Origin: Phyto melanocephala
Taxonomy: Eukaryota > Arthropoda > Insecta > Diptera > Rhinophoridae
Reading direction: 5' to 3'
Length of the DNA stretch: 64,000 nucleotides
Assembly (NCBI GenBank): GCA_941918925.1
Contig: OW799237.1
Span: 94,585,015-94,649,014, forward strand
The position numbers and the translations under genes were made by a program. Positions 36,001 to 47,387 of the stretch are shown here, piece by piece. The notes under the pieces were generated by a model that searched no databases, had not been told where the DNA came from, and was given only the letters and a program-made list of their open reading frames with translations. The first letter of the stretch is position 1. Each line of letters opens with the position of its first letter.

Positions 36001-36924
36001 GATTTTCCGTTAAAAAAAAGCCTCTCCCCAAAAAGCAAAGTGTGCAAAATTTCAGAGTCGTACATCCAATTTTGTTGCTTTTATGACGTTTTTGTTTTTA
36101 AATATACCGAAAAATACACTGTGCGGTATAAATTTTCGTACATTTTGATCGATAACTCCTTTCCTAATAATTAGATTTAGGTAATTTTTGGTGAGAAATA
36201 TTGTTTTGACTCGAGAAATATTAATTCGAAGTTTCATGACTGTCCGTTAATCCGTTTGGACACAATACCATTTTATTCGATGTTCGTAGGACACGGTTTT
36301 TTCGACCTACTCTTGCATTCCGAGCTATAACTCACTTCCTAATATTCCGATATAGCCCATTTTCAATACCAAACAAACCTTGTCTATAAGAAAGATTCTG
36401 GCAAAATTTGAGCCTCCTAGCTTTTTCGGTGCGACCTCTATCGTGCTTTCAACAGACGGACAGACGGACGGACATAGCTAGATCGTCATCAATTCAAACC
36501 CTGATTCAGAATATATATACTTTGTGGGGTCTAAAATGGATATTTCGATGTGTTACAAACGGAATGACAAAATGAATATACCCCCACCATTTTTTTGGTG
36601 GCGGGTATAAAAATATTAGTTTAAACAAAAAAGTTTAACAAAAATAAAAATTTAATTTGCAATATAAAAGTACTTAATTTTAATAACCAAAATAACCCAT
36701 TAATATTATGAACTTACAGAAGTAGTTCTGTTCTTTTAAGAACGAGAATTTGGTTTGATTATTTGGCGATTTGAAATTTAACAAGTAAGAGCACTATATT
36801 CGGCTGTGCCGAATCTTTTATACCCACCACCAATTTTGTGTACATTTAAAGCACAATATTTATTATTTTGTTACTCATTATGGAATAATCTTTTTATAAT
36901 AAAATATGTATCACTTTCTTTGTA

Positions 36925-37532
36925 GAGGGTGGTAAAATTTTAAGGGCCCATGTTGAACGTGAGCTACAGCCAGTCTCTAAATTAGTTTTCTGCATTTCAT
37001 TTGACATTTCTCAATCTCAAACTTACTCAATTTGATCTGGGAAAGATACGCAAATGAGCAACGCTTTAAAGTTATTTAAGTTTTTTATGAAAATGGGCGT
37101 TCAATTCAAAATGCATTTTGTGCACTTCGTAATTCTTTTGATCAACATAATCATTCAAATTCATCCACAATCGGGAAAATTTTAAAAAATATTTAAATTT
37201 CTGCGAAACAGGTCTGTATGAAATGTGAAAACATCTGTGAATGCCATCTTAATTCGTTGAATGGGAAACATTGCTGTTTTTCACGATAACGTGGCAAAAG
37301 AGCAAGCAATTTCGACTCATCATCGTGCCCAACAATCGAGCATCAACAGTGTCATTGAAAATTTGGACTATGGGATCGTGGTGTGCCGCCTAGGTTGGGG
37401 GGCCATTTGGCCGATATTTTGTTCCATATATAATTGAAGCATACAAATATTATCATTATAAAAATTAATGATAATAATTTCATAATAATTTTATTCAAAA
37501 TCAACATAGTCCCTTAAAATTAAACCACCCAT
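36925..37532 (+). mobile_element. Mariner MITE nested in HINE A copy 2
   Basis: Same position within the HINE and same ends as 34311-34932, flanked by TA. 608 bp. Its presence at the identical internal position in both copies means it was carried along when the HINE multiplied. Confidence 0.83.
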
Positions 37533-37559
37533 TATAACTTCGGTATGCTAGTAAAATGC

Positions 37560-38870
37560 TTTTGTAAATGTAGTCTTTCAATGAAAGTGGGCGTTAAAGT
37601 AGGCCTGTCAATAAAGTTTCTGCTAATAAATACAACTTAGATATTTCACAATAGTCCTTTATTTTCCCAAAAACTTTGTCAATAGAGAAATTACATGAAT
37701 TTAAGATAAACAGTTATATGGGAGGTAGGCGTTAAAGTGGGCGTGTCACTTAAACTTTTTGACACAACAAATACATTGATTAGAGGGATATATGTAGCAA
37801 ATTTGATCATCATACCTCTAATTTTGGCGGTTTTATGAGCTTTTAAATTTCATTAAGTGTAGATAACGTGAAAAATGGGCGTTATAGTAGGCGCGTCAAA
37901 GTTGTTTTTGCGAATGAGTACAACCTAGGTGTTTCAATATAGCCCTTTATTATTCCAAAATCTTTACTAGTAGAGAAATTAAATGAATTTTAGGTAAAAC
38001 GTTATATGTTATGGGCGTAAAAGTGGTCGTGGCACCTTAATTTTCTGGATTTACGTAGCAAATTTGATCATCATACCTCTAATTTTGGCGGTTTTATGAG
38101 CTTTAACATTTCATTAACGGTAGATAACGTGAAAAGTGGGCGTTATAGTAGGCGTGTCAAAGTTTTTTTGCGCATGAGTACATTTTAGATGTTTCAATAT
38201 AGCCTTTTATTATTCCAAAATCTTTATTAATAGAGAAATTATATGAATTTTAGGTAAAGCGTTATATGGGAGGTGGGCGTAAAAGTGGGCGTGGCACCTT
38301 AATTGTTTTGTACAATAATGGCACTGCCTAGGGGGATATACGTAGCAAATTTGATCTTCATACATCAAATTTTGTCGGTTTTATGAGCTTTAACATTTCA
38401 TTAACGGTAGATAACGTGAAAGTGGGCGTTATAGTAGGCGTGTCAAAGTTATTTTTGCGAATGAGTACATTTTAGATGTTTCAATATAGCCTTTTATTAT
38501 TCCAAAATCTTTTTTAATAGATAAATTATATGAATTTTAGGTAAAACGTTATATGGGAGGTGGGCGTAAAAGTGGGCGTGGCATCTTAATTTTTGGCACA
38601 ATAATGACATTGCCTAGGGGGATATACGTAGCAAATTTGATCATCATACCTCTAATTTTGGCGGTTTTATGAGCTTTTAAATTTCATTAACGGTAGATAA
38701 CGTGAAAAGTGGGCGTTATAGTAGGCGTGTCAAAGTTATTTTTGCGAATGAGTACAACTAAGGTGTTTCAATATAGCCTTTTGTTATTCCAAAATCCTTA
38801 TTAATAGAGAAATTATATGAATTTTAGGTAAAACGTTATATGGGAGGTGGGCGTGGCACATTGATTTTCC
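37560..38870. repeat. Tandem array of units of about 285 bp in HINE A copy 2
   Basis: AGATAACGTG landmarks at 37861, 38122, 38409 and 38695 (261, 287 and 286 bp apart): four units, against three in copy 1. Confidence 0.88.
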
Positions 38871-39474
38871 GTTACAAAAAAGCGTCTCACCCAAAAGCAA
38901 AGTGTGCAAAATTTCAGAGTCGTACATCCAATTTTGTTGCTTTTATGACGTTTTTGTTTTTAAATATACCGAAAAATACACTGTGCGATATAAATTTTCG
39001 TACATTTTGGTCGATAACTCCTCTCCTAATAATTAGATTTAGGTAATTTTTGGTGAGAAATATTGTTTTGACTCGAGAAATATATATTCGAAGTTTCATG
39101 ACTGTACGTTAATCCGTTTGGACACAATACCATTTTATTCGATGTTCGTAGGACACGGTTTTTTCGACCTACTCTTGCATTCCGAGCTATAACTCACTTT
39201 CTAATATTCCGATATAGCCCATTTTCAATACCAAACAAACCTTGTCTATAAGAAAGATTCTGGCAAAATTTGAGCCTCCTAGCTTTTTCGGTGCGACCTC
39301 TATCGTGCTTTCAACAGACGGACAGACGGACGGACATAGCTAGATCGTCATCAAATCAAACCCTGATTCAGAATATATATACTTTATGGGGTCTAAAATG
39401 GATATTTCGATGTGTTACAAACGGAATGACAAAATGAATATACCCCACCATTTTTTTGGTGGCGGGTATAAAAA

Positions 39475-39956
39475 TCAATGAAAATCTATGTTATCACTTT
39501 GTTAAAGAAATGCTTTGCCGCTATTGTCAAAATCATTATTACTTATACCCTTAGTGTTTTTAACTAAATGAGAATTATAAAAGTTATGTATTTGAATGGA
39601 TTCTAGCAAATTTCGCCATAAGAATTTGCATTGTGCGTGTATCTAAACCAATATCTGAAAATAAGTACTTAGGATTCACAATATAAATCAAGTCATTATT
39701 AAAATACTTCTTAGTAACACAGATGATATGTAGTAGTCATTTAATAGTATGGTTTTTAGTAAGAGTAAGTCATTTCCTAGTTTTTGCTGGGATAAGTAAT
39801 CAATAGATTATCACTGGTTTTTTGTCTCTATTTAAACGTATTACAAAAAAAACAAACTGAATTTTCGACAATTTAAAAAACTAAATAACTTCTGCAAGTC
39901 TGTGCAATTAATTAATAAGATTAATAATATCAATAAATTATTTGATTTTAGAGGAA
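39475..39956. other. Right interior of the composite element; no gene seen
   Basis: A/T-rich. Contains 'AATAAGTACTTAGGATTCAC', echoing text next to the left terminal repeat. Confidence 0.35.
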
Positions 39957-40027
39957 AAAGTACTTATTGAAGACACTATTTGTAAGCGAATCTGGTAAGT
40001 ACTTGACTTTAATGACATTGCTGTGGT

Positions 40028-41984
40028 AAAGTAAGTAAGAGTTCTATATTCAGCCGTTCTGAATCTGATAAAACCCTTTACCATCCCATGTATATTATGA
40101 CCACATCGTAGCTAAGCCTAGATTTTAGACTTCATGTTGTACTTAATTTTTTTATTATTTCCGATGCTATCCTTGATTTTGAATTCTCACATAGTGACAT
40201 GTACTTAGGGTTGCCATTTCTATTTAAAAAAAAGAGGACCCCATCATAAAAAATGTAGGACATTTGCCCAAAAAAAGAGGACACATTAAAAAAAAAAAAA
40301 AATTTGATAAAATTTACGACGCCATTTAAAGTACAAAAACAAAATTTGTTTTTACGAAAAAACTTTATTTACAAAAAAAAAAAACTGAATATATCATTCT
40401 GATTTAATGGTTGAAAATAAAAACAAAAAAAACCAATAAAAAACAACAAAAAGTCATTGCATTCATTATCGGAAATGAACATTTTTAAAAATTTTACATA
40501 TATTTGTAAAACTCTAGGCAATCCATATAAAAATTATATACCCGTAATATATTTTTTGTTCAAGACTTTCTTCTATATCTGGAAAACAAACTTTATGAAA
40601 AGCACGCAGCTGACAAGCAGACCCCTTTGCCGAACTTTTTTAAAATAAAGTCAAGTTAAAATAGGCCACTTCGATAAATAGCGACAATTAAGGATAATAA
40701 AACCAATTTTGTGCAAAGAGAAGTTTTAAAATTGTACTTTTTCAAAACTAATTGTACGAGCACCTAAATCTTTTTTTTATACATTTTGTGACCTGTGATT
40801 TAAAGTTTAAATGTAAAAAAAACTTTAGAGAAGGTGCAAAAAGGCGGACAACCCCGGACATTTGCTAAAAAAGAAGTATGACTGCCCCGGATGCCCTAAA
40901 AAAGAGGACGGTGTCCGGCGAAAAGAGGACAAATGGCAACCCTACATGTACTCTACTTGTCAAGCCCTTGCATTTGGTAGCCATATTGAGAGGGTTAAGA
41001 AATTTTTTTTCGTCATTTTTTTCAGACTCCATTTTGGATTTTACTCTTTTTGAAAAGCTTACTGTATTATTATGGTCAAGCCCTTTCATTCTATACTTGA
41101 TTCATATATTCGTTATTTAATCTAGGACGCTATCTTGGATATTTACTTTTTCATAGTTAACTGCATTTTACTGCTCTAGCCCTTTTATTTATAACAATTT
41201 TGGTGGCGATTAAGAGGGTAAATTTTGAATATGAGATATGACCCATTTATAAATTTATTGACCGCCATTTCGTCATTGATTTTTATTTAATTTATAGAGT
41301 ATTATATTGTGCTATTCAATTCATTAATTTGATCCATAAATATTTGGTTGTATAGAAACTTAAAACAATCAAATTTTGTTTCTTATTTTTAGGAAAACCA
41401 CTGAAGCAGTTGTATTTTGATGCTTCTATCTAAGTAAGTTTCATATCGATTTGTTAGTGTTACTTTTTTTTGAGACTACGGCTTTAAGTTTAGTATCTTT
41501 GACGTGTCCAAAAATTATTTGGGAGCTTAAAAAATTTGATACATTTAAAAAAGAAACAATATATATTTTTCCAAATAATTTTTTTTATAACTTTGCCGAT
41601 TCTGGAGGTATATTCTATTTACAAATAGACACATGTACAAGTTTGCCTTGGGCTGAAAATTTTTATTTATTTTTGAACAAAATAAGAGAAAAACAGGCAG
41701 ACGTGTCTATTGGCTTATATCTCAGAAAGTTATTGGGCAAGTGTGCTAATCTGCTTTCAACTATTTCTGTTACTTTGATATCACACATGGGTCGTGCCGA
41801 TGTTGGAGGGCTTTAGATTTAGATATTTTTTTTGTAAATTTTTATTCAAATAGCTTATATTAGAGTGTAGGGAAAGACGGACATTGCTCAATAGACTCCC
41901 CTATTAATAAGCTTTCAGAAAAAATAAATTTCAAACGGAATGGCAACCAATATATACCCTTACAATCTCTATGAAGGATATAAT
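40028..41984 (-). mobile_element. HINE family C, copy 3, split by a hAT element
   Basis: Left end 'AGTAAGAGTTCTATATT' with a decayed hairpin (ATTCAGCCGTTCTGAAT) and 'ATCGTAGCTAAGCCTAGATT'. Right end 'GGAATGGCAACCAATATATA' with 'ATGAAGGATATAATAA'. The hAT at 40206-40944 interrupts it, with sequence resuming after an exact 8-bp duplication. The 121-codon frame at 41451-41816 lies in its body and has no recognisable domain. Confidence 0.7.
40206..40944. mobile_element. Non-autonomous hAT element with perfect 8-bp target duplication
   Basis: Ends TAGGGTTGCCATTT / AAATGGCAACCCTA are perfect inverted repeats flanked by CATGTACT at 40198-40205 and 40945-40952. Further inverted text (AAAGAGGAC on both sides) extends the arms with mismatches. 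TAGGGTTG-type ends and an 8-bp duplication are the signature of the hAT superfamily. The 739-bp interior has no transposase. Confidence 0.92.
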
Positions 41985-42174
41985 AATAGATTTGGATGCA
42001 AAATTTCAACACATTATTTTGTAATGAGAGTTTTTGTGGAGAGCTTAAATGTTTTACAAATTACAATTAGACGCGACCTCTCGAAATTCAAATCAACATC
42101 CCACTAGAGTTGGACTAATTTAAAACATTCACCAGAACTGTTAGGAAAATTTGTAAATATATTAATTATCATTT

Positions 42175-42327
42175 AAGCTCAGTTTACACTATAATACAAG
42201 TCGGAAGATTTCAATTAAATTTTGTAGCTGCGCTGAAAAAATTCAAAACATTTTACAGTGAAAAATATTGTTTAAAACAAATCAACCAAATCTTACGGTT
42301 TGTATGTACTATAGTGTAAACTTAGCT
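42175..42327. mobile_element. Short MITE, AGTTTACACTATA ends
   Basis: 153 bp with inverted ends AGCTCAGTTTACACTATAAT / complement AGCTAAGTTTACACTATAGT, followed inward by an 'AAGATTT' match. No target duplication seen. The GTTTACACTATA motif also forms the ends of the element at 58331-58532. Confidence 0.75.
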
Positions 42328-43669
42328 CTTCTAGTACATAATTGCATGAAGTTGGCGAAATGGCGCTAATGGTTGCACATGCATCTGTTTGTTTTTCAGT
42401 ATTTTAAAGCGGCCGTTTTTTGGCCCAAATGCAGGAATACAAAAAAACGTACACACACATAGATCCAAATGCATTTGCATAAGTGTACATACATATTTGC
42501 AGATGAATGGGGATGTGGCTGGTGTTTGTTTATTAATGTGTGCGTAGAAATCCATATGATTTTGCCAACTGGATCGTAATAGACTTTTGTATGCATGACA
42601 TTCAACAAAAACAAAATTTATACAGTTTTCGCTCATCCACATACATACATATAAATATAAATCGTTATGCCGGCAATGGCCATACACATAGTATGCATGC
42701 GCCTAGAAATAAATTTTTAAAGTGAATGGGTTTGTGAGATTGAAGTGAATTTATAGGCATTTGTATGTGTACATGCAAGAGTAACACAGTTTGTTTCGAA
42801 AATAAATCGAATAAAAACAACGTTCAAGAAGTAGCAAATTGTTACCAAGTTAGTGTTTGACTAGCGATAGAACAAAACTTTTGTGAAATAACGGGGTAAA
42901 TGATTTTGCTTAGGGCCACCCTAATGTATATTTTATATTACAAATTTGATTGAGTGACTACAAATGTGTTGCTATTTGTTGTAGTAGTAGAAAAAAAATC
43001 GAAAACTATTGCTCACATAAAAACAAGTGCGGAAAAATAATTCCATACAGAGAATATATGATTTATGTGTTTTAAATGTTTTATGCTTAGAGAAGTAGAC
43101 CCGTTGAGAACAATTTGTCATCAAATTGGAATCAATAAATTGGAATTAAATTTGTTTTATTACCACCAATCAAATGGTATAATATTTTTTTGCAAGTCAC
43201 ATTTAATTCATGCCTTTATATCGTAGTTTAGTTAAACTAGTAAACCTTCCCTTTTCGCTTAATGCCTTTTTTTGAAAAAATTTCCATCATAAATATTGCA
43301 CATTTAATATAAAATTTTTTGTTTGACATTATCTTGAAATTAGGTTAATCTGTGGTAGAAATACTTTGTTAAAACACAAATTAAAAATCTGCCATTAAAA
43401 AATTCGTGCCGTCAAAGTTCAGGATTAAATATTTTTTAGCAAAACTGATTTGTTTATTGATATAAAAAAACCAGTTTAATTGTTTTTCTTAAAGTATTTA
43501 AATTTATGGAATTTTAATGATTTTTTATGTAAGTGTGTATGTCAAATTCATAATCTATATAGATATATATACAAATGAATTGTGGTTTGTTCGACTGCTT
43601 TAAACTTGAAGCCGACTTTACCAATTAAAATACTTTGTTATACAAATGTGATTCCGAAATCAACAGCGG
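42328..43669. other. No gene seen
   Basis: A/T-rich spacer with some CATA/TGCA-rich text (42440-42680). The 118-codon minus frame at 42331-42687 is not recognised and overlaps other frames of equal quality. Confidence 0.35.
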
Positions 43670-43985
43670 CAGATGAATTTAATGTAAATTTATCCTTATG
43701 GTTAGTGACAACCATTTCGTTGAGTATGAATATGCGGGCATTCCTGCAACGAATAAAACTCCGGCAGTTTTCTGAGAATCGGAAGTGGACAGATTCGAGT
43801 AGTTACTTCCAATGGCTTAATATTGTTTCCACCTGTTATTTCTCAGTTCACTTTAACGAAAAATGAACTCATTACTAATGAATATCGAAACATTGATTCG
43901 CGCACGTGCAATTTTAGCAGCGAAAAATATTGCTGTCAACAACATGAATTATACGATTTGCAATCAAATTGCGTGTGTGTAAATT
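43670..43985 (+). pseudogene. Helitron PIF1-like helicase fragment
   Basis: Plus-strand frames, shifted against each other, give successive pieces of a Helitron-type PIF1 helicase: 'FNVNLSLW' and 'ISLSMNMRAFLQ' (about 43677-43750), 'FPPVISQFTLTKNELI' with 'YRNI' (about 43824-43890), and 'RARAILAAKNIAVNNMNYTI' (about 43896-43960). In Helitron helicases the same landmarks occur in this order: an NMR(A/V) segment after the Walker motifs, FPP..C..., and the (E)RAILA(P/A)KN segment. Walker A and B, Rep and the C-terminal half are absent, and at least two frameshifts are present. It may be a relic of the autonomous partner of the HINEs. It lies 120 bp before HINE copy 4, in the same orientation. 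Confidence 0.68.
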
Positions 43986-44520
43986 TATCGATCTCGTTGA
44001 AAATATAGTTAAAGATAACCGTATAGAGCATTAAAAATTAAGTAAAATGGCATAAATAACTTAAAATCGATAAATATGGACATACGAAATAATATTAACT
44101 TAACATTTTTTGTACCCTTCACCTGTGGTGCACAAGGGTATATATAGCTTTGTCATTCCGTTTGTAATTTTTACAATTTTCATTTCCGACCCAATAAAGT
44201 ATATATTTTCTGCAAGCTTATAAATAGAGGAGTCGATTAAGACCTGTTTATTTGTCCGTCTTGGAAATATCCGGGAATGAACAGCTTTTAAAATTCAGCA
44301 CAATCGCCCCATGACTTTCTGAGATATAGGCAAAAAAACACGACTGCCTCTGTTTTCCCCATAGTTTTACCACCAAAATTAAAATTTTTCAGCCATAGAA
44401 TAATTTATAGGTACCTTTTTGTAGATATAATATGTCTCTAGAGATATTCGGGAACAATTTTTGACAAAGCGGGTTCTAATCGGTAAAGCTATCGACAAAA
44501 AAAATTTTTTTTTTTAAATA

Positions 44521-45456
44521 AAGAGTGATTTCTTAGCTATTATCTTGTTGGCAACACTGGTTTAAACAGCTGACGCACGTTTCGTGTTTTGTTTCACTGC
44601 CAAACATCTTTCGTTTGGTCTATAATTTAAATATGAATCGTCTTACCAACGCACAACGCTTGCAAATTATTGAATTTTATTATCAAAATGTGTGCTCTGT
44701 TAAGAAAGTTCATTGCGCGCTTCTTATCGAAAAATTGCGTTTAGCGACGAACTCATTTTGGCTCAATGGGTACGTTAATATGTAGAATTTTCGATTTTGG
44801 AGTGAAGATCAGCCAGAAGCATTGCAAGAGCTACCAATGCATCCAGAAAAAGTCACAGTTTGGTGCGGTTTATGGGCTGGTGGCATCATAGGACCGTACT
44901 TCTTTAAAGATTATTCGAATCGTAAAGTAACTGTGAATGGTGAGCGCTACCGTGAGATGATATCCAACTTTTTTTTGCCCAAAATGCAAGAGCTTGACTT
45001 GCAGGACATGTGGTTTCAACAAGACGGTGCCACATGCCACACAGCACTCTTAACAATGGACGTATTGAGAGGCGAGAGCGGTGAACATTTTATTTCACGT
45101 TCGGGACAGGTCAATTGGCCGCCTAGATCGTGCGATTTAACGCCTTTAGACTATTTTTTGTGGGGCTATGTTAAAGCTCATGTCTATGCACACGCGCTTC
45201 AATTGACGCATTGGAAGACAGCATTGAAGCATTCATTCATGAGATAACGGCCGAAATGTTGGAAAGAGTATGCCAAAATTAGACTAAGCGGATGGACCAT
45301 TTGAGGCGCAGTCACGGTCAACATTTGCATGAAATAATCTTCAAACATTAAATTATATAGACCGTACTGTTGGTTCAAAGAAAGATTTCATGAATTTTTT
45401 CTGAATTTTATGTGTTTTTTCTTTAACTTTTCTATACCTCTTAAAAAATCACGCTT
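44521..45456 (+). mobile_element. Internally deleted DD41D mariner
   Basis: Inverted ends AAGAGTGATTTCTTAG / complement AAGCGTGATTTTTTAAG, each flanked by TA (44519-44520, 45457-45458). 936 bp, shorter than a typical 1.3 kb mariner because DNA between the helix-turn-helix and the catalytic domain is missing. Confidence 0.88.
44633..45350 (+). pseudogene. DD41D mariner transposase pseudogene
   Basis: The ATG at 44633 opens 'MNRLTNAQRLQIIEFYYQN', the start of the first helix-turn-helix. After 'VHCAL' it jumps to the first catalytic box, 'RKIAFSDE' at about 44728-44751, where a 1-nt loss shifts the frame. The rest is well preserved: 'HPEKVTVWCGLWAGGIIGPY', 'VNGERYREMISNFF', 'MWFQQDGATCHTA' with the second Asp, and 'PPRSCDLTPLDYFLWGYVKA' with the third. 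There are 41 residues between the second and third catalytic Asp, hence DD41D (rosa-like). The C-terminus shifts frame near 45190 and continues as 'MLERVCQN' and 'RSHGQHLHEIIF' in other frames. Dead, but the clearest guide to the family in this window. Confidence 0.9.
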
Positions 45457-45978
45457 TATATATTCCAAAAGTTTACAAACGAAAATTAATTTTTTTTTAG
45501 CTTCTAGACAATCGAGAGAGACAAAAGTGGTATAAAAATTTATGTTTGCCGCCATTACAAAATGGCGGACGATAAATTTATATATGGATCAAATCTGGTA
45601 TTTTAAAATGTAACTTCTTGAACCCTCTCAATATTGTTATCAAATGAAAGGGCTTGATCAGTAGAATTTAGTAAATTATTAAAAAATTATTAAGAAAATT
45701 ATTATAAAATGTAAAATCCAAGATGACGTCTAAAACAAAATGGTGGATCAAATTTTTTTTAGCCCCATCAACATGGGTATCAAATTAAAGGGCTTGTAGT
45801 GTAGAATACAGCTAACTACGTAAAAGTTCAAAATTAAGGATGGCGTCGGAAATAAGAGGGAAAAATGGTGTATAACATGAAATATAGGTTAAGCTCTGAT
45901 GTGGGATTATACCGATGTACATGATAGCGAAGGGTATTATCAGATTCGGCACGGCCAAATATAGCACTCTTACTTGTT

Positions 45979-47387
45979 TTTTGTTGTTTTTCCTCTTTTG
46001 TAATATCTTAAAATTTTAAATAAGTTATTTTGAAAAAGTTTTACATATACATTTGTATTAATTTCAAATTTTTTAAATATTTTTTTTAATTTTTTCAACA
46101 TATGCTTTAGCAACACTACATCTACTTATCTAGAGTTTATTTTTTGAGGAACTTAAAAACAGATTCCGACATTCATGTTAACTTTAACACATACATCTAC
46201 TTAGACAGGTGTGGAGCCAGCTTATGTGTTTGGTAGGGAGAGGTATGTTTTTGTTTGTTTAAATAAATGATTTGTTTGTTTTAAGGCTGCCAAAACTATG
46301 ACTTAACAAAAAAATATTTGGCTTTTTAATATCCTCCTTTCCTTTCTTCTGGATCCGCGCTTGACTTAACACATGTTGCAGATGTCTTTAAATTTAAAAA
46401 TATTTCGTTTTTATTTTTATATATTTTATTTCATATTACCTGCACACACACTACTCGTACATAAGTTCTCCTGTTTAATACTTTTAAAACTAATAATATA
46501 AAATTGCAAAAAGTCACGCATAATACAAGTGTTATAGAAACCAAAGGGGTGGAAGAATGATAATCAAGATTTACGTATCATGTTTCTATACACCACACAT
46601 ACAACATCACTAACAACTCGATCTATTTTACTCTACTCTATACGACACAACTCTGTGATTACAGGATATTTATACTTTTAGTTTGGAATAAGGAGAACGA
46701 TTATTATGCAGCCGGATAGAGTACAAAAAAGGAAAAGGTTTAAAGTTTATTTTTACAAAGTGGTGTTTGCCCTCCAAAATTGATTTGTATTTTATTTAAA
46801 GTTTGGTTCTTATGTCCCTTTGAAGTTCTTAAGAGAGAATTAGTATTTTGTCTATAACAAATTTTAAATTTAATGTTTAAGGTTTAACAAGGACTTGAGA
46901 ATTTGTTGGGTTACGAAAAAACTTTTATTTGTTTATGTATAATGGCAAATTTGTATAAAGTTTGTTGTAGATAAGTACCTTAAAATGTGTTTATTTTTGG
47001 CAGTTTTGCATAAACAACCAATAAATCTTTTAACGATATAGATGTGTGTTTACTTTAACGTAAAATTTTTTAATATTCAGGGGCTTTAAAGCAAACTGGA
47101 AAATTTTTTTTTTCAAGATTTTAGCAAAAAATAATAATTTAGAAAATAAAAAATATTAATTAAGAAGGACTATATTTAATGCAAAATATTTCTGGTCTAT
47201 AGAAAATACGTTAGCCAAATTTCGAGCTCCGTAGTGCCTTTAATAGTCTTACAGGCGGGTGGATTTTTTAGAATGTGACCAAAAGGTTTCGCTGTTTAAT
47301 AAAGTTTTTAAATTTAACGAATTTTTTTTGCAAGTGGCAACTCTAAAGTTCGGCAACTGTCACATATGCTTATTCCGATAACTAAAA
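45979..47387. other. No gene seen
   Basis: A/T-rich spacer. No coding or repeat content recognised. The last 130 bp may be the 5' UTR/TIR of the mariner that follows. Confidence 0.35.

Larger units (their letters stand above)
34167..36613 (-). mobile_element. HINE family A, copy 1
   Basis: Left end 'ACAAGTAAGAGCATTATATT' with hairpin ATTCGGCTGTGCCGAAT, then 'TTTTATACCCACCACC'. Right end 'GGTGGCGGGTATAAAAA' preceded by the core ('GACGGACATAGCTAGATCG', 'GAATATATATACTTTGTGGG', 'AACGGAATGACAAAATGAA'). The two ends carry inverted subterminal repeats TTTTATACCCACCACC / GGTGGCGGGTATAAAA. Internally it contains a mariner MITE (34311-34932) and a tandem array (about 34960-36000). Non-coding; the small frames inside it (for example 36052-36237) repeat in copy 2 because the DNA repeats, not because a protein is conserved. 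Confidence 0.82.
36781..39474 (-). mobile_element. HINE family A, copy 2
   Basis: Same ends, core, nested MITE and internal array as copy 1. Flanking DNA on either side differs from that of copy 1, so this is not a simple tandem duplication of a larger block; it looks like a separate insertion of the same subfamily only 168 bp away. It has one more array unit than copy 1. Confidence 0.82.
33484..40025. mobile_element. Composite bounded by inverted repeats of about 68 bp
   Basis: The left end (33484-33548, beginning CGGCGATGTCATTGG) and the complement of the right end (39957-40025, beginning CCACAGCAATGTCATT) align over about 68 bp: 'CAAGTAATTACCA' against 'CAAGTACTTACCA', 'TCGCTTAAAAATAG' against 'TCGCTTACAAATAG', and 'ATAAGTACTT' on both. 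Identity by eye is close to 78%. This suggests an old DNA transposon whose interior was later filled by two HINEs and a foldback. No transposase is visible, and no target duplication was found. Confidence 0.5.
44107..45978 (+). mobile_element. HINE family C, copy 4, split by a mariner
   Basis: Left end 'TTTGTACCCTTCACCTG', then 'TTTGTCATTCCGTTTG' and the core complement ('CCGACCCAATAAAGTATATA'). Right end with hairpin GATTCGGCACGGCCAAAT and 'CTCTTACTTGTT'. The subterminal CCCTTCACC pairs with GGTGAAGGG-type text of the other end in sister copies. A mariner occupies 44521-45456. Read 5' to 3', it is on the plus strand. Confidence 0.75.

Noticed and set aside
36052..39099. Repeated 61-68 codon frames at 36052-36237, 38840-39046 and 38914-39099 as a conserved small protein
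   Set aside because: They recur because two HINE copies repeat the DNA. Frames exist on both strands and the third copy at 59.3 kb does not keep them.
41451..41816. 121-codon frame as a gene
   Set aside because: It lies inside the body of a non-coding HINE family C copy and has no recognisable domain.
42331..42687. 118-codon minus frame
   Set aside because: No recognised domain; overlapping frames on both strands are equally long, and the composition follows CATA/TGCA-rich DNA.
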